Assembly: GCA_031291725.1 (NCBI GenBank)
Contig: JARLIM010000014.1
Coordinates: 1-32,166, forward strand
DNA from: Acetobacteraceae bacterium
GTDB lineage: Bacteria > Pseudomonadota > Alphaproteobacteria > Acetobacterales > Acetobacteraceae
Reading direction: 5' to 3'
DNA: 32,166 bases
A program made the translations under genes and the position numbers. Shown here piece after piece: positions 1-8,901 of the stretch; positions within the stretch are counted from its first letter, which is position 1, and every line of letters begins with the position of its first letter. The notes below the pieces were generated by a model. It did not search any database. It saw only the letters and a list, made by a program, of their open reading frames with translations, and was not told where the DNA came from.

Positions 1-277
1 AGGATTTCACCACCACGCAGCGCTGTGCATCGCAGCCTATGGATTCCTCATCGCCGAGCGGAGCGCTTTTTCCCCCTCAGAAGGGTTCTGGCCGCCATCC
101 CTCAAAACACTTGCCCTACCCGAAGATTACAGACCACGCGGCTCCCCCGATCCGACCTGAGCGGCACGTCGAAACCTCAATGACGACAATACGAACAATC
201 ATCGCCAGGGCAATCGCAAGGCGCCTGCCAAGATGCCCATGTTGTCAACAATATCTCAGACTTGTGACACAGTAAGA
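1..277 (+). mobile_element. IS701-type insertion sequence, 3' end (partial)
   Basis: This is the right-hand end of an insertion sequence that begins before the window. It holds the C-terminal part of a transposase and ends in TTGTGACACAGTAAGA (262-277). That 16-mer is the exact reverse complement of the sequence opening the element at 32029, so it is taken as the right terminal inverted repeat. The adjacent bases 278-281 are CTAG, which fits the YTAR target duplication I recall for the IS701 family. The family call rests on recognising the transposase C-terminus, not on a search. Confidence 0.8.
2..275 (+). pseudogene. IS701-family transposase C-terminus, apparently frameshifted
   Basis: The frame starting at base 2 reads GFHHHAALCIAAYGFLIAER and continues to RGSPDPT, then stops at 158-160. 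The start is a typical IS701-type (DDE) transposase C-terminal block. The expected rest of the protein (IRPERH, then a terminal arginine-rich RCPCC motif) lies in another frame and ends at a TAA at 273-275, inside the terminal repeat. Joining the two needs a +1 shift near the C run at 144-148, most simply one extra base. The copy may therefore encode a truncated or inactive transposase. A programmed frameshift or a sequencing error cannot be excluded. Confidence 0.7.
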
Positions 278-1402
278 CTAGAACATCGCACCACGGGCTG
301 CGACAGGCCACAGGCATTCCACCCGCCCATTCCGTACGCCGACATACCAGTCGTAGCGATCAACCGTTGGGTCACAATGGCCCGGCACCAGGCGCAGCTT
401 CTCGCCCACCGCAGGGACATCCGCCCCATCGGCGACACGCAGCGAACCGTGCTCGTCGCTCGCCCCCACATAACTCACACCCGGACGCTGCCAGACCGTT
501 GGAAAGCCGCTATCGACCGAGGCCGCCTTATGCCCGGCGTCAAGCACGGCCACATTCGGTTGGGCGGCACTCATCACCGTGCTGAGAACAAACAGCGCGT
601 GGCGGAATCGGCTGACCGGCTGACCGGCCTCATCGAAATTTCGCGCGTAGTCGGCATCCATAAAAATGTAGCTGCCCGCCTGAATTTCCGTGAACAGACC
701 CGATGCGGCTTCCAAATCAAAGCTGCCCGTGCCTGCGCCACCCACGATATCACAGGACAGGCCAACCTGACGCAGCTGTTCCACGGTTCGTCGCGTGGCG
801 TCGATGGTGGCACCGATGGATGTCTGTCGCTCGCCATAGCTGCGCAAATGCTGAGCACCGCCGTGATAGGCTTGCAGTCCGCCAAACCGCAGCGCCGGAT
901 GAGCAGCGATCGACTGCGCCAGCGCCACCGCCGCAGGTCCAGGGGCCACACCACAGCGACCGGCGCCAACATCGATTTCCACCAGCACACGCAGCACCAC
1001 GCCCGCCGCCTGCGCGGCTTGGCCCAGGGCAGCAACTTGTCCAGCATCGTCAGTACAGACCGCAATACGGCAGATTTTCGCCAACGCCACCAATCGGGCG
1101 ATTTTGTCGCTGCCCACCACCTCATTGCTGATCAGAATATCCGGCACACCACCCCAGGCCAGAATTTCGGCCTCGGCCACTTTCTGCACGCATTGCCCCA
1201 CCGCCCCGCGCGCCATCTGCTGATGGGCGATCACCGGGGATTTATGGGTCTTGGCGTGGGCGCGCAATTTGGTGCCATGCTGCGCCATCAACATGGCCAT
1301 CAGGTCCAGATTGGCGTCGAAGGCATCCAGATCGATGATCAGCGCCGGCGTATCGATCTCGGATTCGGCCATGCCGATGCGGGCGGGGGGTGGCTGCAAC
1401 AT
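278..1402 (-). CDS. D-threonine aldolase / D-serine dehydratase-like PLP enzyme
   Basis: This is a 374-residue fold-type III PLP enzyme of the alanine-racemase-like DSD1/D-threonine aldolase family. It probably cleaves D-threonine or D-3-hydroxyaspartate to glycine plus an aldehyde in the cytoplasm. The PLP lysine is expected in the HAKTHK motif near residue 51. Near the C-terminus, GHCDPT gives the H-x-D metal pair known from D-threonine aldolases rather than the H-x-C pair of D-serine dehydratases. ATG 1402 was chosen because GGAG lies 8 nt upstream; TTG 1420 and ATG 1372 are alternatives. The gene follows the phosphohexomutase gene but a terminator hairpin separates them. Its TAG stop (278-280) directly touches the end of the insertion sequence. 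Substrate is inferred. Confidence 0.82.
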   Translation of the reverse strand: MLQPPPARIGMAESEIDTPALIIDLDAFDANLDLMAMLMAQHGTKLRAHAKTHKSPVIAHQQMARGAVGQCVQKVAEAEILAWGGVPDILISNEVVGSDKIARLVALAKICRIAVCTDDAGQVAALGQAAQAAGVVLRVLVEIDVGAGRCGVAPGPAAVALAQSIAAHPALRFGGLQAYHGGAQHLRSYGERQTSIGATIDATRRTVEQLRQVGLSCDIVGGAGTGSFDLEAASGLFTEIQAGSYIFMDADYARNFDEAGQPVSRFRHALFVLSTVMSAAQPNVAVLDAGHKAASVDSGFPTVWQRPGVSYVGASDEHGSLRVADGADVPAVGEKLRLVPGHCDPTVDRYDWYVGVRNGRVECLWPVAARGAMF

Positions 1403-1413
1403 GGTTCTGGCTC

Positions 1414-1450
1414 CGAACAAAAACGGCGACAGCCAAGAGTGACTGTCGCC
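1414..1450 (-). terminator. Rho-independent terminator after the phosphohexomutase gene
   Basis: On the minus strand GGCGACAG and CTGTCGCC form a perfect 8-bp stem (1443-1450 with 1425-1432) around a 10-nt loop, followed by GTTTTTGTTC. It lies 39 nt past the phosphohexomutase stop. Only about 12 nt separate the T tract from the chosen aldolase start, so it could also act as a leader attenuator for that gene. Confidence 0.75.
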
Positions 1451-1489
1451 GTGTTTGCAATCAAGCCAAGTTGCAAGCAGGTCTGGGCT

Positions 1490-2899
1490 TCAATGTCCGG
1501 CGTTTTCACCCGAAAAATCCGGAGCCGCCAAGCCGCTGGCCTCCAACTGGCGGACAAGATCCGCTTTCAGCCGCTCCATCCCCGCCTCAGAAGAGGCTTC
1601 GCACCGCGCCACCAGCACCGCCTGGGTGTTGGATGCGCGCAGCAACCACCAGCCATCATCCGTCAGAACACGCACACCGTCAGTCGCCGAGACGTGCGCA
1701 CCCTCGGTGGCGAGACGCGCCGCCACTTCAGCAATCACCTCGAACTTGCGCAGATCGTCGCAATCGAAGCGCAACTCCGGCGTGTTGATCACATGCGGCA
1801 GGGCGTTGCGCACGTCCGACAGCGTATGGCCCATTCGGGCCACGATGCCGAGCAGACGCACGCCGGCATACAGCGCGTCGTCGAAGCCATACCATTTATC
1901 GGCAAAGAAAATATGGCCGGACATTTCACCCGCCAGCGGGCTGCCGGTTTCGGCCATCTTCGCCTTGATCAGGCTGTGCCCGGTTTTCCACATCAACGGA
2001 TTGCCACCCGCCTTGGCCACTTCATCGAACAGCACCTGACTGGCCTTGACGTCAGCGATGATCGTCGCCCCCGGATGGCTCTTGAGCACATCGCGCGCCA
2101 GCACCACCAGCAATTGGTCGCCGAACAGCATTTCGCCCTTGTTGGTGACAGCGCCAATCCGGTCTGCGTCACCGTCAAACGCGATGCCAAGATCCGCCCC
2201 CTGCTTGGCCACCTCGGCGATCAGCGCTTCGAGGTTCTTGGGAACCGTTGGGTCGGGATGGTGGTTCGGAAAACCGCCATCGATTGCCGAGAACAAAAGG
2301 GTGTGCTTGCCCGGCAGCCGCGTGACAAGGCGCTCAAGCACCTCTCCGGCGGCACCATTCCCGTTATCCCACACCACATTCAGCGCGCGCGTGCCGCCAT
2401 CCCAATCCTGCACCAAGCGGTCGATATAGTCTTGCGAGACATCGATGGTCTTGTCGCTACCGGCCGCTTCCGGCACCACATCGCCAGAGGCCGCCATCTT
2501 GCCGATCTGCTGGATCTGCGGCCCAAAGAATGGCTTGCGGCCCAGCATCATCTTGAAGCCGTTGTAATCCGGCGGGTTATGGCTGCCCGTGACCATCACC
2601 GCGCCATCGGTTTGATGCGTGGTGGCGGCGTAATACAGCATCGGTGTCGGGCCACGACCGATGCGGATCGCATCGATTCCAGACGCTTTCAGCCCATCCA
2701 CCAAAGCTGCTTCCAGCATCGGAGACGACACACGGCCATCCAAGCCCACCGCCACGCGACGCCCACCGGCGCGCATGACGATGGAACCGAAGCAGCGGCC
2801 AATGGCAAACGCATCACTCGGGTTCAGCGTTTTCCCCACAATGCCGCGAATATCGTATTCGCGCAGCATGGTGGCATCGAATTGGTGCGTGAAACTCAC
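1490..2899 (-). CDS. Phosphomannomutase/phosphoglucomutase
   Basis: This alpha-D-phosphohexomutase (469 residues) interconverts hexose 6- and 1-phosphates and feeds nucleotide-sugar synthesis. All four active-site blocks are visible: the phosphoserine loop TGSHNP with the catalytic serine near residue 106, the Mg2+ loop DGDADR (242-247), the sugar-binding loop GEMSGH (324-329) and the phosphate-binding loop RASNTQ (421-426). This layout is typical of AlgC/ManB-type dual phosphomannomutase/phosphoglucomutase enzymes. The start is GTG 2899; an in-frame GTG at 2932 would add 11 residues and leave no gap to galU. The galU stop is 33 nt upstream, so the two probably form one transcript making UDP-glucose and mannose-1-phosphate precursors. 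Which sugar is preferred cannot be told from sequence. Confidence 0.92.
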   Translation of the reverse strand: MSFTHQFDATMLREYDIRGIVGKTLNPSDAFAIGRCFGSIVMRAGGRRVAVGLDGRVSSPMLEAALVDGLKASGIDAIRIGRGPTPMLYYAATTHQTDGAVMVTGSHNPPDYNGFKMMLGRKPFFGPQIQQIGKMAASGDVVPEAAGSDKTIDVSQDYIDRLVQDWDGGTRALNVVWDNGNGAAGEVLERLVTRLPGKHTLLFSAIDGGFPNHHPDPTVPKNLEALIAEVAKQGADLGIAFDGDADRIGAVTNKGEMLFGDQLLVVLARDVLKSHPGATIIADVKASQVLFDEVAKAGGNPLMWKTGHSLIKAKMAETGSPLAGEMSGHIFFADKWYGFDDALYAGVRLLGIVARMGHTLSDVRNALPHVINTPELRFDCDDLRKFEVIAEVAARLATEGAHVSATDGVRVLTDDGWWLLRASNTQAVLVARCEASSEAGMERLKADLVRQLEASGLAAPDFSGENAGH

Positions 2900-2932
2900 G
2901 TGCAATGCTCTCTCAACTCGAAGCGGGAACAC

Positions 2933-3802
2933 TCAAACGTATTGTTTGAGGAATTCCGCCACTTTCGCGGACATTTCCGGCCGCTTCAGGGCAAAAGCCA
3001 CCTGCGCTTCCAAAAACCCAATCTTGTCACCGCAATCGAACCGGCGGCCTTCGTAACGCAGACCGTGGAACGGCACCTGGCCAATCATCTTGGCCATCGC
3101 ATCGGTCAACTGAACCTCGTTGCCGGCACCGCGCTCCATCCGGGCAAGATGATCGATCACCCCCGAGGTCAGCACATAGCGACCGATGATCGACAGATTG
3201 GACGGCGCATCTTCCGGCTTCGGCTTTTCCACCATGCCGGTGACTTCCACCAATCGGCCATCGTCGGAACCGATCTGCAGAATGCCATAGCGATTGGTTT
3301 GCTCGCGCGGCACTTCGCACACGGCCACCACGCAGCCGCCGGTCTCATGATACACATCGGCCAATTGCTTGGTGCACGGCGTGTCGGACATCACCAGATC
3401 ATCCGGCAGCAGAATGGCAAATGGGTCGTCGCCGATGAAGGCGCGCGCGCACCAAATGGCGTGGCCGAGACCGAGCGGTTCTTGCTGGCGCACCGTGCTG
3501 ATCGAGCCCGGCGGCATCTGCAATTCACGCAGAGCGGCCAGTTCTGTGTTCTTGCTGCGCGCGCGCAAGGTGGCTTCAAGCTCGTAAGCGATGTCGAAAT
3601 GCTCAACGATGGCGGTCTTGCCGCGTCCCGTGACCATGCAGAACTGCTCTATCCCCGCAGCCCTGGCCTCATCGACGGCATATTGGATCAACGGCTTGTC
3701 GACGACTGGCAGCATTTCCTTCGCCATCGCCTTGGTGGCGGGCAGGAAGCGGGTGCCGAGACCGGCCACGGGGAAGACGGCCTTGCGGAGCGGCTTGATC
3801 AC
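2933..3802 (-). CDS. galU: UTP-glucose-1-phosphate uridylyltransferase
   Basis: GalU makes UDP-glucose from UTP and glucose-1-phosphate for envelope polysaccharides. The 289-residue length is normal. The N-terminus carries the nucleotidyltransferase signature (VFPVAGLGTRFLPATKA, about residues 9-25, then KEMLPVVDKP), followed by the PDDL acidic motif in mid-protein. The start codon is GTG with AAGGA 8 nt upstream, so this start is well supported. It is the first gene of a galU-phosphohexomutase pair: the partner can supply glucose-1-phosphate directly. The 270 bp upstream should hold the promoter, but I could not pick a convincing -35/-10 pair. Confidence 0.95.
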   Translation of the reverse strand: MIKPLRKAVFPVAGLGTRFLPATKAMAKEMLPVVDKPLIQYAVDEARAAGIEQFCMVTGRGKTAIVEHFDIAYELEATLRARSKNTELAALRELQMPPGSISTVRQQEPLGLGHAIWCARAFIGDDPFAILLPDDLVMSDTPCTKQLADVYHETGGCVVAVCEVPREQTNRYGILQIGSDDGRLVEVTGMVEKPKPEDAPSNLSIIGRYVLTSGVIDHLARMERGAGNEVQLTDAMAKMIGQVPFHGLRYEGRRFDCGDKIGFLEAQVAFALKRPEMSAKVAEFLKQYV

Positions 3803-4029
3803 GCTGTTGATCCTTTAGCAGTCGGCAAAAAAGACGATCTCCGATGATTGTAACGCGGCAGGTCATTTCTCCCAACCGGCTCCAGTCACGACGATCATCA
3901 CATTTGCGAGTTAGCACGCGTTGCGTTCAAGCTATAGGGCGGCAAGACGACGAAATTTTGTCCAAAAAAAAATTTATTGATCTACAACAGTCCAACCGAC
4001 ACCACACGGCATCACTCTTTCGCGAGCGG
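3803..4029. other. Intergenic region upstream of galU
   Basis: No coding sequence is supported here. The stretch lies between galU and the hairpin behind the malic enzyme gene. It contains an AT-rich block with a run of nine A (3964-3972). TTGGAC and TATAGC occur on the minus strand (3960-3965 and 3931-3936) but 23 nt apart, too far for a standard sigma70 promoter. I see nothing else. Confidence 0.4.
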
Positions 4030-4061
4030 GCCCAATCCTGCCTGTCATGGCAGGATTGGGC
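4030..4061 (-). terminator. Hairpin downstream of the malic enzyme gene
   Basis: A perfect 13-bp inverted repeat (GCCCAATCCTGCC at 4030-4042, its complement at 4049-4061) with a 6-nt loop begins 11 nt after the malic enzyme stop. There is no T tract on either side. It is therefore more likely an mRNA-stabilising hairpin or a terminator variant than a textbook Rho-independent terminator. Confidence 0.6.
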
Positions 4062-4072
4062 TGTGCCGATCA

Positions 4073-6361
4073 TCAGCCGTGACCTTGCCGACGCGTTTGC
4101 GCCTCCAATGCGGCAACAGCGCTGATATTCACAATGCCACGCGCGGTCACACTGGGCACCACCACATGCACCGGCTTTGACATGCCCAACAGCAATGGGC
4201 CGAGCGGTAGACCGTCGGCTGCGGCTTTGAGCAGGTTGAAAGCGATGTTGGCCGCATCGAGTGTGGGCATGATCAGTAGATTGGCGGTGCCGGTCAGCTG
4301 GCTATTCGGCACGGCCTTGTCCCTGATTGCCTGCGACAGCGCCGCGTCAGCATGCATTTCGCCGTCAATCTCCAAGCCGGGATCGGTATTGTAGATCAAC
4401 CCCAGAGCCGCCCGCATTTTTCGTGCAGATGGCGAGTTGGATGAGCCGAAGCTGGAATGCGACAGCAGCGCCGCCTTCGGTGTAAGGCCGAAGCTGCGCA
4501 CTTCAGCCGCCGCCAGCAACGTCATCTCGGCGATTTCTGCCGGTGACGGGTCCATGTTCATGTGGGTGTCGCCCATGAACAGCGCCCCCCCCTGCAGGAT
4601 CAGGCAGGACAGCGCATAGATCCGCCGCACGCCCGCACGGCGCGGAATGATCGGCATCACATATTCCATATGGCGCCACCAATCGCCGCTGCCGCCGCAG
4701 ATCGCCGCATCGACGAGCCCGGCCTGGAGCATCATTGCCGCGATCACCGTGGGGCGGTTGCGCATCCGGCGGGCTGCCGCATCCGGCGGCACCCCACGGC
4801 GGCCAACCAACTCCTGATATTTCGATACCATCGGGGCGAAGAATGCGATGTCGGCCTCGGGATCGAGAATCCGCACTGTCTCGTTGAGGTCCATGCGCAG
4901 GCCCATCTCCTGCACCCGTGCCTGGATGACCGCGCGACGGCCAATCAGCACCGGCTCGGCTATGCCATCATCGACCAGCGTCTGCACGGCGCGCAGCACG
5001 CGCTCATCCTCTCCCTCGGCATAGACGATCTTTGCTGGGGCCAAACGGGCGCGCTCGAACACCGGGCTCATCAATTGGCCGGAGCGGAAGACAAAGCGCT
5101 CCAACTCGTGGCGATAGGCCTCCAAATCGGCAATCGGCCGCCGGGCAACGCCCGACTCCATCGCAGCCTTGGCCACAGCCGGCGCGATTTGCAGGATCAG
5201 ACGGGGGTCAAACGGCTTGGGAATGATATATTCCGGCCCAAAGATCGGTGCCGTTCCCCCATAGGCGGTCGCCACAACTTCAGACGCCTCAACCCGCGCC
5301 AGCTCGGCGATTGCCTCAACGGCAGCCAACTGCATGGCCATGTTGATCGTTGTGGCGCCGCAATCGAGCGCACCGCGGAAGATGAACGGGAAGCACAGGA
5401 CATTGTTGACCTGATTGGGATAATCGCTGCGCCCAGTGGCGACGATGGCATCGGGACGCGCCGCGCGCACCGCCTCGGGGAGGATTTCCGGTTCAGGATT
5501 GGCAAGCGCCAGAATGATCGGCTTGCGCGCCATTTGCGGCAGCCACTCAGCCTTGAGCACGCGCGGGGCCGACAACCCCATGAAGATGTCAGCACCCGCC
5601 AACACATCGCCCAGGCCGCGCGCATCGGTGGCACGGGCATAGCGGGCATGCCGGTCGCTGAGCCCGTCACGCCCGGAATGGATCACGCCCTGAATGTCGG
5701 TGAGGGTGACGTTTTCGGGCTTGATACCCATTTCCACCAGCAAATCGACGCACGCCATCGCGGCTGCACCCGCACCGGAGGTGACGAGCTTGACCTCGGC
5801 AATATTCTTCCCCTGCAACACCAAGGCATTGCGCACGGCTGCGGCCACCGTGATGGCGGTGCCATGCTGGTCATCGTGGAAGACCGGGATGTTCATCCGC
5901 GCCCGCAGACGGGCTTCGATCTCAAAGCATTCTGGCGCTTTGATATCCTCCAGATTGATCGCACCGAATGTGGGCTCAAGAGCGGCTACCACTTCGACGA
6001 ATTTGTCGGGGTCTTGTTCGTCCACCTCGATGTCGAACACATCGATGCCGGCGAATTTCTTGAACAGAACCGCCTTGCCTTCCATCACAGGCTTTCCGGC
6101 AAGCGCGCCGATATTGCCCAGGCCGAGCACAGCGGTGCCGTTGGAGATCACGCCGACAAGGTTCCCGCGTGCGGTATATTCATAGGCTGCATCGGGATTG
6201 GCGACGATTTCTTCGCAAGCCGCCGCCACGCCGGGCGAATAAGCCAGCGCCAAGTCGCGCTGCGTTGCCATCCGCTTGGTGGCTTCGACGCTGAGCTTTC
6301 CCGGACGCGGCAGGCGATGGTAATCCAGCGCAGCTTTGCGGAAATCATCATCCATCGGCAT
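4073..6361 (-). CDS. maeB: NADP-dependent malic enzyme with C-terminal phosphotransacetylase-like domain
   Basis: This 762-residue enzyme oxidatively decarboxylates malate to pyruvate, giving NADPH. Residues 1-430 or so are the malic enzyme part: YSPGVA with the catalytic tyrosine (about 41), GKAVLFKKF with the catalytic lysine (about 96), the metal-binding [14 protein letters not shown] block (136-149), [10 protein letters not shown] (161-170) and a GAGAAA nucleotide-binding turn (197-202). The remainder resembles phosphate acetyltransferase ([27 protein letters not shown]). In this family that domain is regulatory, sensing acetyl-CoA, and generally lacks transferase activity. ATG 6361 is chosen because AGGGGG lies 6 nt upstream; GTG 6382 is less likely. 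The gene appears monocistronic, with a strong hairpin after its stop. Confidence 0.95.
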   Translation of the reverse strand: MPMDDDFRKAALDYHRLPRPGKLSVEATKRMATQRDLALAYSPGVAAACEEIVANPDAAYEYTARGNLVGVISNGTAVLGLGNIGALAGKPVMEGKAVLFKKFAGIDVFDIEVDEQDPDKFVEVVAALEPTFGAINLEDIKAPECFEIEARLRARMNIPVFHDDQHGTAITVAAAVRNALVLQGKNIAEVKLVTSGAGAAAMACVDLLVEMGIKPENVTLTDIQGVIHSGRDGLSDRHARYARATDARGLGDVLAGADIFMGLSAPRVLKAEWLPQMARKPIILALANPEPEILPEAVRAARPDAIVATGRSDYPNQVNNVLCFPFIFRGALDCGATTINMAMQLAAVEAIAELARVEASEVVATAYGGTAPIFGPEYIIPKPFDPRLILQIAPAVAKAAMESGVARRPIADLEAYRHELERFVFRSGQLMSPVFERARLAPAKIVYAEGEDERVLRAVQTLVDDGIAEPVLIGRRAVIQARVQEMGLRMDLNETVRILDPEADIAFFAPMVSKYQELVGRRGVPPDAAARRMRNRPTVIAAMMLQAGLVDAAICGGSGDWWRHMEYVMPIIPRRAGVRRIYALSCLILQGGALFMGDTHMNMDPSPAEIAEMTLLAAAEVRSFGLTPKAALLSHSSFGSSNSPSARKMRAALGLIYNTDPGLEIDGEMHADAALSQAIRDKAVPNSQLTGTANLLIMPTLDAANIAFNLLKAAADGLPLGPLLLGMSKPVHVVVPSVTARGIVNISAVAALEAQTRRQGHG

Positions 6362-6500
6362 CGTTTTCCCCCTGAGAAGCACTCAGCGACATCAGTTCTA
6401 GCTGAGGCAGCGTGTGTGCAACACCCCTGCAACACAGATAGTCGCAATCTGCCGCCGAAGCGGGCAGAAAAGACATCCATGTGTTGACCTGATAGGGATA

Positions 6501-6583
6501 TGCGGTCGAGAAGACTCGAACTTCCACGGGGTTGCCCCCACAAGCACCTCAAGCTTGCGCGTCTACCATTCCGCCACGACCGC
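6501..6583 (-). tRNA. tRNA-Leu (anticodon GAG)
   Basis: Read on the minus strand, the 7-bp acceptor stem GCGGTCG pairs with CGACCGC and is followed by discriminator A. The D arm holds the GGTAGAC-type sequence, the anticodon stem CAAGC/GCTTG encloses TTGAGGT with anticodon GAG (6548-6550), a long variable arm follows, and the T loop reads GTTCGAGTC. The long variable arm and A73 fit a class II leucine tRNA reading CUC and CUU. The 3' CCA is not encoded (the gene is followed by TATCCC), so it must be added after transcription. The gene lies between maeB and lipB, on the same strand as maeB. Confidence 0.95.
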
Positions 6584-6600
6584 ATGAATGGAGGCGCGAG

Positions 6601-6629
6601 GCTATAGCCGATCACTTTGCAGGCAGCAA
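6601..6629 (-). promoter_or_regulatory. Promoter of tRNA-Leu(GAG)
   Basis: On the minus strand TTGCTG (6624-6629) and TATAGC (6601-6606) are separated by exactly 17 nt, a good sigma70-like pair. Transcription would start just before the mature 5' end at 6583. The -35 box overlaps the first base of the lipB ATG on the other strand. Confidence 0.65.
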
Positions 6630-7318
6630 TGACTGAAAACGACGAAATCATCACTTCCGACGCATTTCTTCCCATCGCGTGGCACATTGAGGAGGGGCTG
6701 ACCGATTATCCCACAGCGCTCGCCGCCATGCAGGAACGCACCGCAGCCATCCGTGCCGGCACGGCGAGCGAGCTGGTTTGGCTGGTCGAACACCCGCCGC
6801 TTTACACCGCCGGCACCTCGGCAAAACAGGAAGATCTCCAGGATCCGGGCCGGTTTCCCACCTTCGAAGCCGGGCGCGGCGGGCAATGGACCTATCACGG
6901 GCCGGGGCAGCGCACCGCCTATGTGATGCTCGACCTCACCCGCCCGCACGCCCTGGCCAAACCACGCGACGTGCGCTGCTTTGTCTGGGCGCTGGAGGAA
7001 TGGCTGATCCGCACGCTCGGCCGGTTCAACATCAAGGGCGAACGCCGCGAGGGCCGGGTTGGCATCTGGGTGGTGGACCCGGCGACGCGCAGCGAATCGA
7101 AAATCGGTGCCATCGGCGTGCGGGTGTCGCGCTGGGTCAGCTGGCACGGGGTGGCGCTGAATGTGGAGCCGAATTTGGCGCATTTCGGCGGCATCGTACC
7201 CTGCGGAATCGCCGAGCACGGCGTGACCAGCATCCATGCGCAAGGCGTGCTCGTCACCATGGAGGAAGTCGACTCGGCTTTACGGGCCTGCTGGAATGAA
7301 GTGTTCGGCACGGCATGA
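6629..7318 (+). CDS. lipB: Octanoyl-[acyl carrier protein]:protein N-octanoyltransferase
   Basis: LipB moves octanoate from acyl carrier protein to lipoyl domains of 2-oxoacid dehydrogenases and the glycine cleavage H protein, the first step of lipoate biosynthesis. The 229-residue protein has the YHGPGQ motif (89-94), the catalytic lysine in [12 protein letters not shown] (Lys158) and the catalytic cysteine in PCGI (Cys192), followed by GVTSI. ATG 6629 is the natural start; TTG 6617 is in frame but would place the start nearer the tRNA promoter. The ribosome-binding site is weak. Its stop overlaps the start of the arsB-type gene. No lipA is in the window. Confidence 0.95.
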   Translation: MTENDEIITSDAFLPIAWHIEEGLTDYPTALAAMQERTAAIRAGTASELVWLVEHPPLYTAGTSAKQEDLQDPGRFPTFEAGRGGQWTYHGPGQRTAYVMLDLTRPHALAKPRDVRCFVWALEEWLIRTLGRFNIKGERREGRVGIWVVDPATRSESKIGAIGVRVSRWVSWHGVALNVEPNLAHFGGIVPCGIAEHGVTSIHAQGVLVTMEEVDSALRACWNEVFGTA

Positions 7319-8625
7319 TCGCGCTTGCCATCTTCATCGCCACCCTTGTCCTGGTGCTGTGGCAGCCCCGCAATATTGGTATAGGATGGATCGCCCTCGC
7401 CGGGGCGTTAGTGGCGTTGCTCAGCGGTACGATCAGTCTGGCCGACATACCCATCGTCTGGGCCATCGTGTGGGATGCCACGTTCACCTTCGTCGCGCTG
7501 ATCATCCTCTCCCTGGTGCTCGACGAAGCGGGCTTCTTCGAATGGGCGGCTTTGCATGTGGTGCGCTGGGCCGGTGGGCGCGGCATGCTGCTGTTTCCGC
7601 TGGTTATCCTGCTGGGAGCAGCGATGACGGCGGTGTTTGCCAATGATGGGGCGATCTTGCTGCTCACCCCCATCGTGGTGGCGATTTTGCGCCGTTTGGC
7701 ATTCGGCGAGGCGGCCGTGCTCGCCTTCGTGTTGGCCTCGGGCTTCGTGGCCGACAGCACCTCCCTGCCGCTGGTGATCTCAAACCTCGTCAACATTCTC
7801 AGCGCCAATTATTTTGGCCTGACCTTCGACCGCTATGCCCTGGTGATGCTGCCGGTGAACCTCGCCGCCCTGCTGGCCAGCCTGCTGGTGCTGTGGCTGG
7901 CGGAGCGGCGGGCGATACCAGCCCGCTACAGCCTCGCCCATCTGCCTGTGCCCGCGAGCGTGATCGTCGATCCCCTCGTCTTCCGGGCCGCCTTCCCGCT
8001 GCTTGCTGTGCTGCTGGCGGCCTATTTCGTGCTCGGACAGCGCGGCGTGCCGGTCTCGGCGATCACCGGGGTGGCGGCATTGCTGCTCGTCGTCTTGGCC
8101 GGGCGCTGGCATCGCGGCGGGCGGGGGGCGGTGACGTCGTTGCAGCGACCGTTGCGCGAGGCACCGTGGCAGATCGTGCTGTTCAGCCTGGGTATGTATC
8201 TCGTCGTCTACGGCCTGCGGAATGCCGGTCTGACGGCCATGCTGGCGGGCTGGCTCGACCGGCTCGGCCAATCCGGACCGTTGGCGACCACGCTGGGAGC
8301 CGGATTTGGCGCGGCGTTGCTGTCCTCGGCGATGAACAATCTCCCCGCCACCCTCACCGGAGCCCTGGCCATCGGGCAGAGCGTGCATCTGACGGCGGCA
8401 GCGCGGGAGGCGGCGATTTACGCCAATGTGATCGGCTGCGATCTCGGCCCGAAATTCACCCCCATCGGCAGCCTGGCCACCTTGCTGTGGATGCATGTGC
8501 TGGCGCGCAAGGGAATCACCGTGGGCTGGGCGGCCTATATGCGCTTCGGCCTGCGCATCACACCGCCGGTGCTGCTGGCCACATTGCTGGCATTGCAGGG
8601 CTGGCTATGGGTGTTGGGACGTTGA
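7315..8625 (+). CDS. arsB: ArsB-type arsenite efflux permease
   Basis: This is a 436-residue, very hydrophobic inner-membrane protein of the ArsB/NhaD superfamily, with about 10-12 predicted membrane spans by eye. The C-terminal block [20 protein letters not shown] matches the ArsB signature, and [15 protein letters not shown] (mid N-half) and [11 protein letters not shown] are the paired re-entrant motifs of the fold. ArsB exports arsenite or antimonite using the proton motive force, alone or with the ArsA ATPase. Its ATG overlaps the lipB stop (ATGA), which implies translational coupling. No arsR, arsC, arsA or arsH is near, so arsenic regulation is not evident. Another anion or Na+/H+ antiport role within the superfamily remains possible. 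Confidence 0.82.
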   Translation: MIALAIFIATLVLVLWQPRNIGIGWIALAGALVALLSGTISLADIPIVWAIVWDATFTFVALIILSLVLDEAGFFEWAALHVVRWAGGRGMLLFPLVILLGAAMTAVFANDGAILLLTPIVVAILRRLAFGEAAVLAFVLASGFVADSTSLPLVISNLVNILSANYFGLTFDRYALVMLPVNLAALLASLLVLWLAERRAIPARYSLAHLPVPASVIVDPLVFRAAFPLLAVLLAAYFVLGQRGVPVSAITGVAALLLVVLAGRWHRGGRGAVTSLQRPLREAPWQIVLFSLGMYLVVYGLRNAGLTAMLAGWLDRLGQSGPLATTLGAGFGAALLSSAMNNLPATLTGALAIGQSVHLTAAAREAAIYANVIGCDLGPKFTPIGSLATLLWMHVLARKGITVGWAAYMRFGLRITPPVLLATLLALQGWLWVLGR

Positions 8626-8901
8626 TCAGATCGAGGGCAGACGGCTGAATTCCGCCGAGTCGGGCACTGCCGCCGCGCTCTCCGTTACGCCCAGAACAAC
8701 GGCCATGCGTGGGCCGGAGTGGCAGGCAACGATCATCGCTCCGACAGATTCGTCAGTTCCGGCGAGCAAGGCTTCCACCGTGCCATCGAGCCGGTTTCGC
8801 ACCCAGCCACGCAATCCACGCGCTTCGGCCTCCGCGCGCAGCCATGCGCGATAGCCCACGCCCTGCACCCGTCCGGAAATGATCAAACGTCGCGCGATCA
8901 C
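8626..8901 (-). CDS. acyP: Acylphosphatase
   Basis: Acylphosphatase hydrolyses acyl phosphates such as acetyl or carbamoyl phosphate. The 91-residue protein has the family signature GRVQGVGYR with the catalytic arginine (Arg18) and GWVRN with the catalytic asparagine (Asn36), followed by DGTVEA. The start is GTG 8901, placing the signature at the usual distance from the N-terminus; its first bases overlap the ATP12 stop (GTGA). The upstream reading frame continues but only as antisense-like sequence inside ATP12. The stop directly abuts the stop of the convergent arsB gene with no spacer. It is the last gene of the rarA-to-acyP run. Confidence 0.9.
   Translation of the reverse strand: MIARRLIISGRVQGVGYRAWLRAEAEARGLRGWVRNRLDGTVEALLAGTDESVGAMIVACHSGPRMAVVLGVTESAAAVPDSAEFSRLPSI

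Noticed and set aside
233..3847. A 1204-codon open frame on the plus strand
   Set aside because: It runs antisense to the aldolase, phosphohexomutase and galU genes, all with clear family motifs, and its own product is a His/Arg/Gln-rich shadow with no recognisable domain.
3960..3975. Run of nine A as a terminator or slippery site
   Set aside because: No stem precedes it in either direction and it is not within a gene.
4562..6487. A 641-codon plus-strand open frame
   Set aside because: It is the antisense shadow of maeB, a common effect of GC-rich codon usage.
6501..6583. The tRNA-Leu gene as a genomic-island attachment site
   Set aside because: No integrase or repeat of the tRNA 3' end is present nearby and the neighbours are housekeeping genes.
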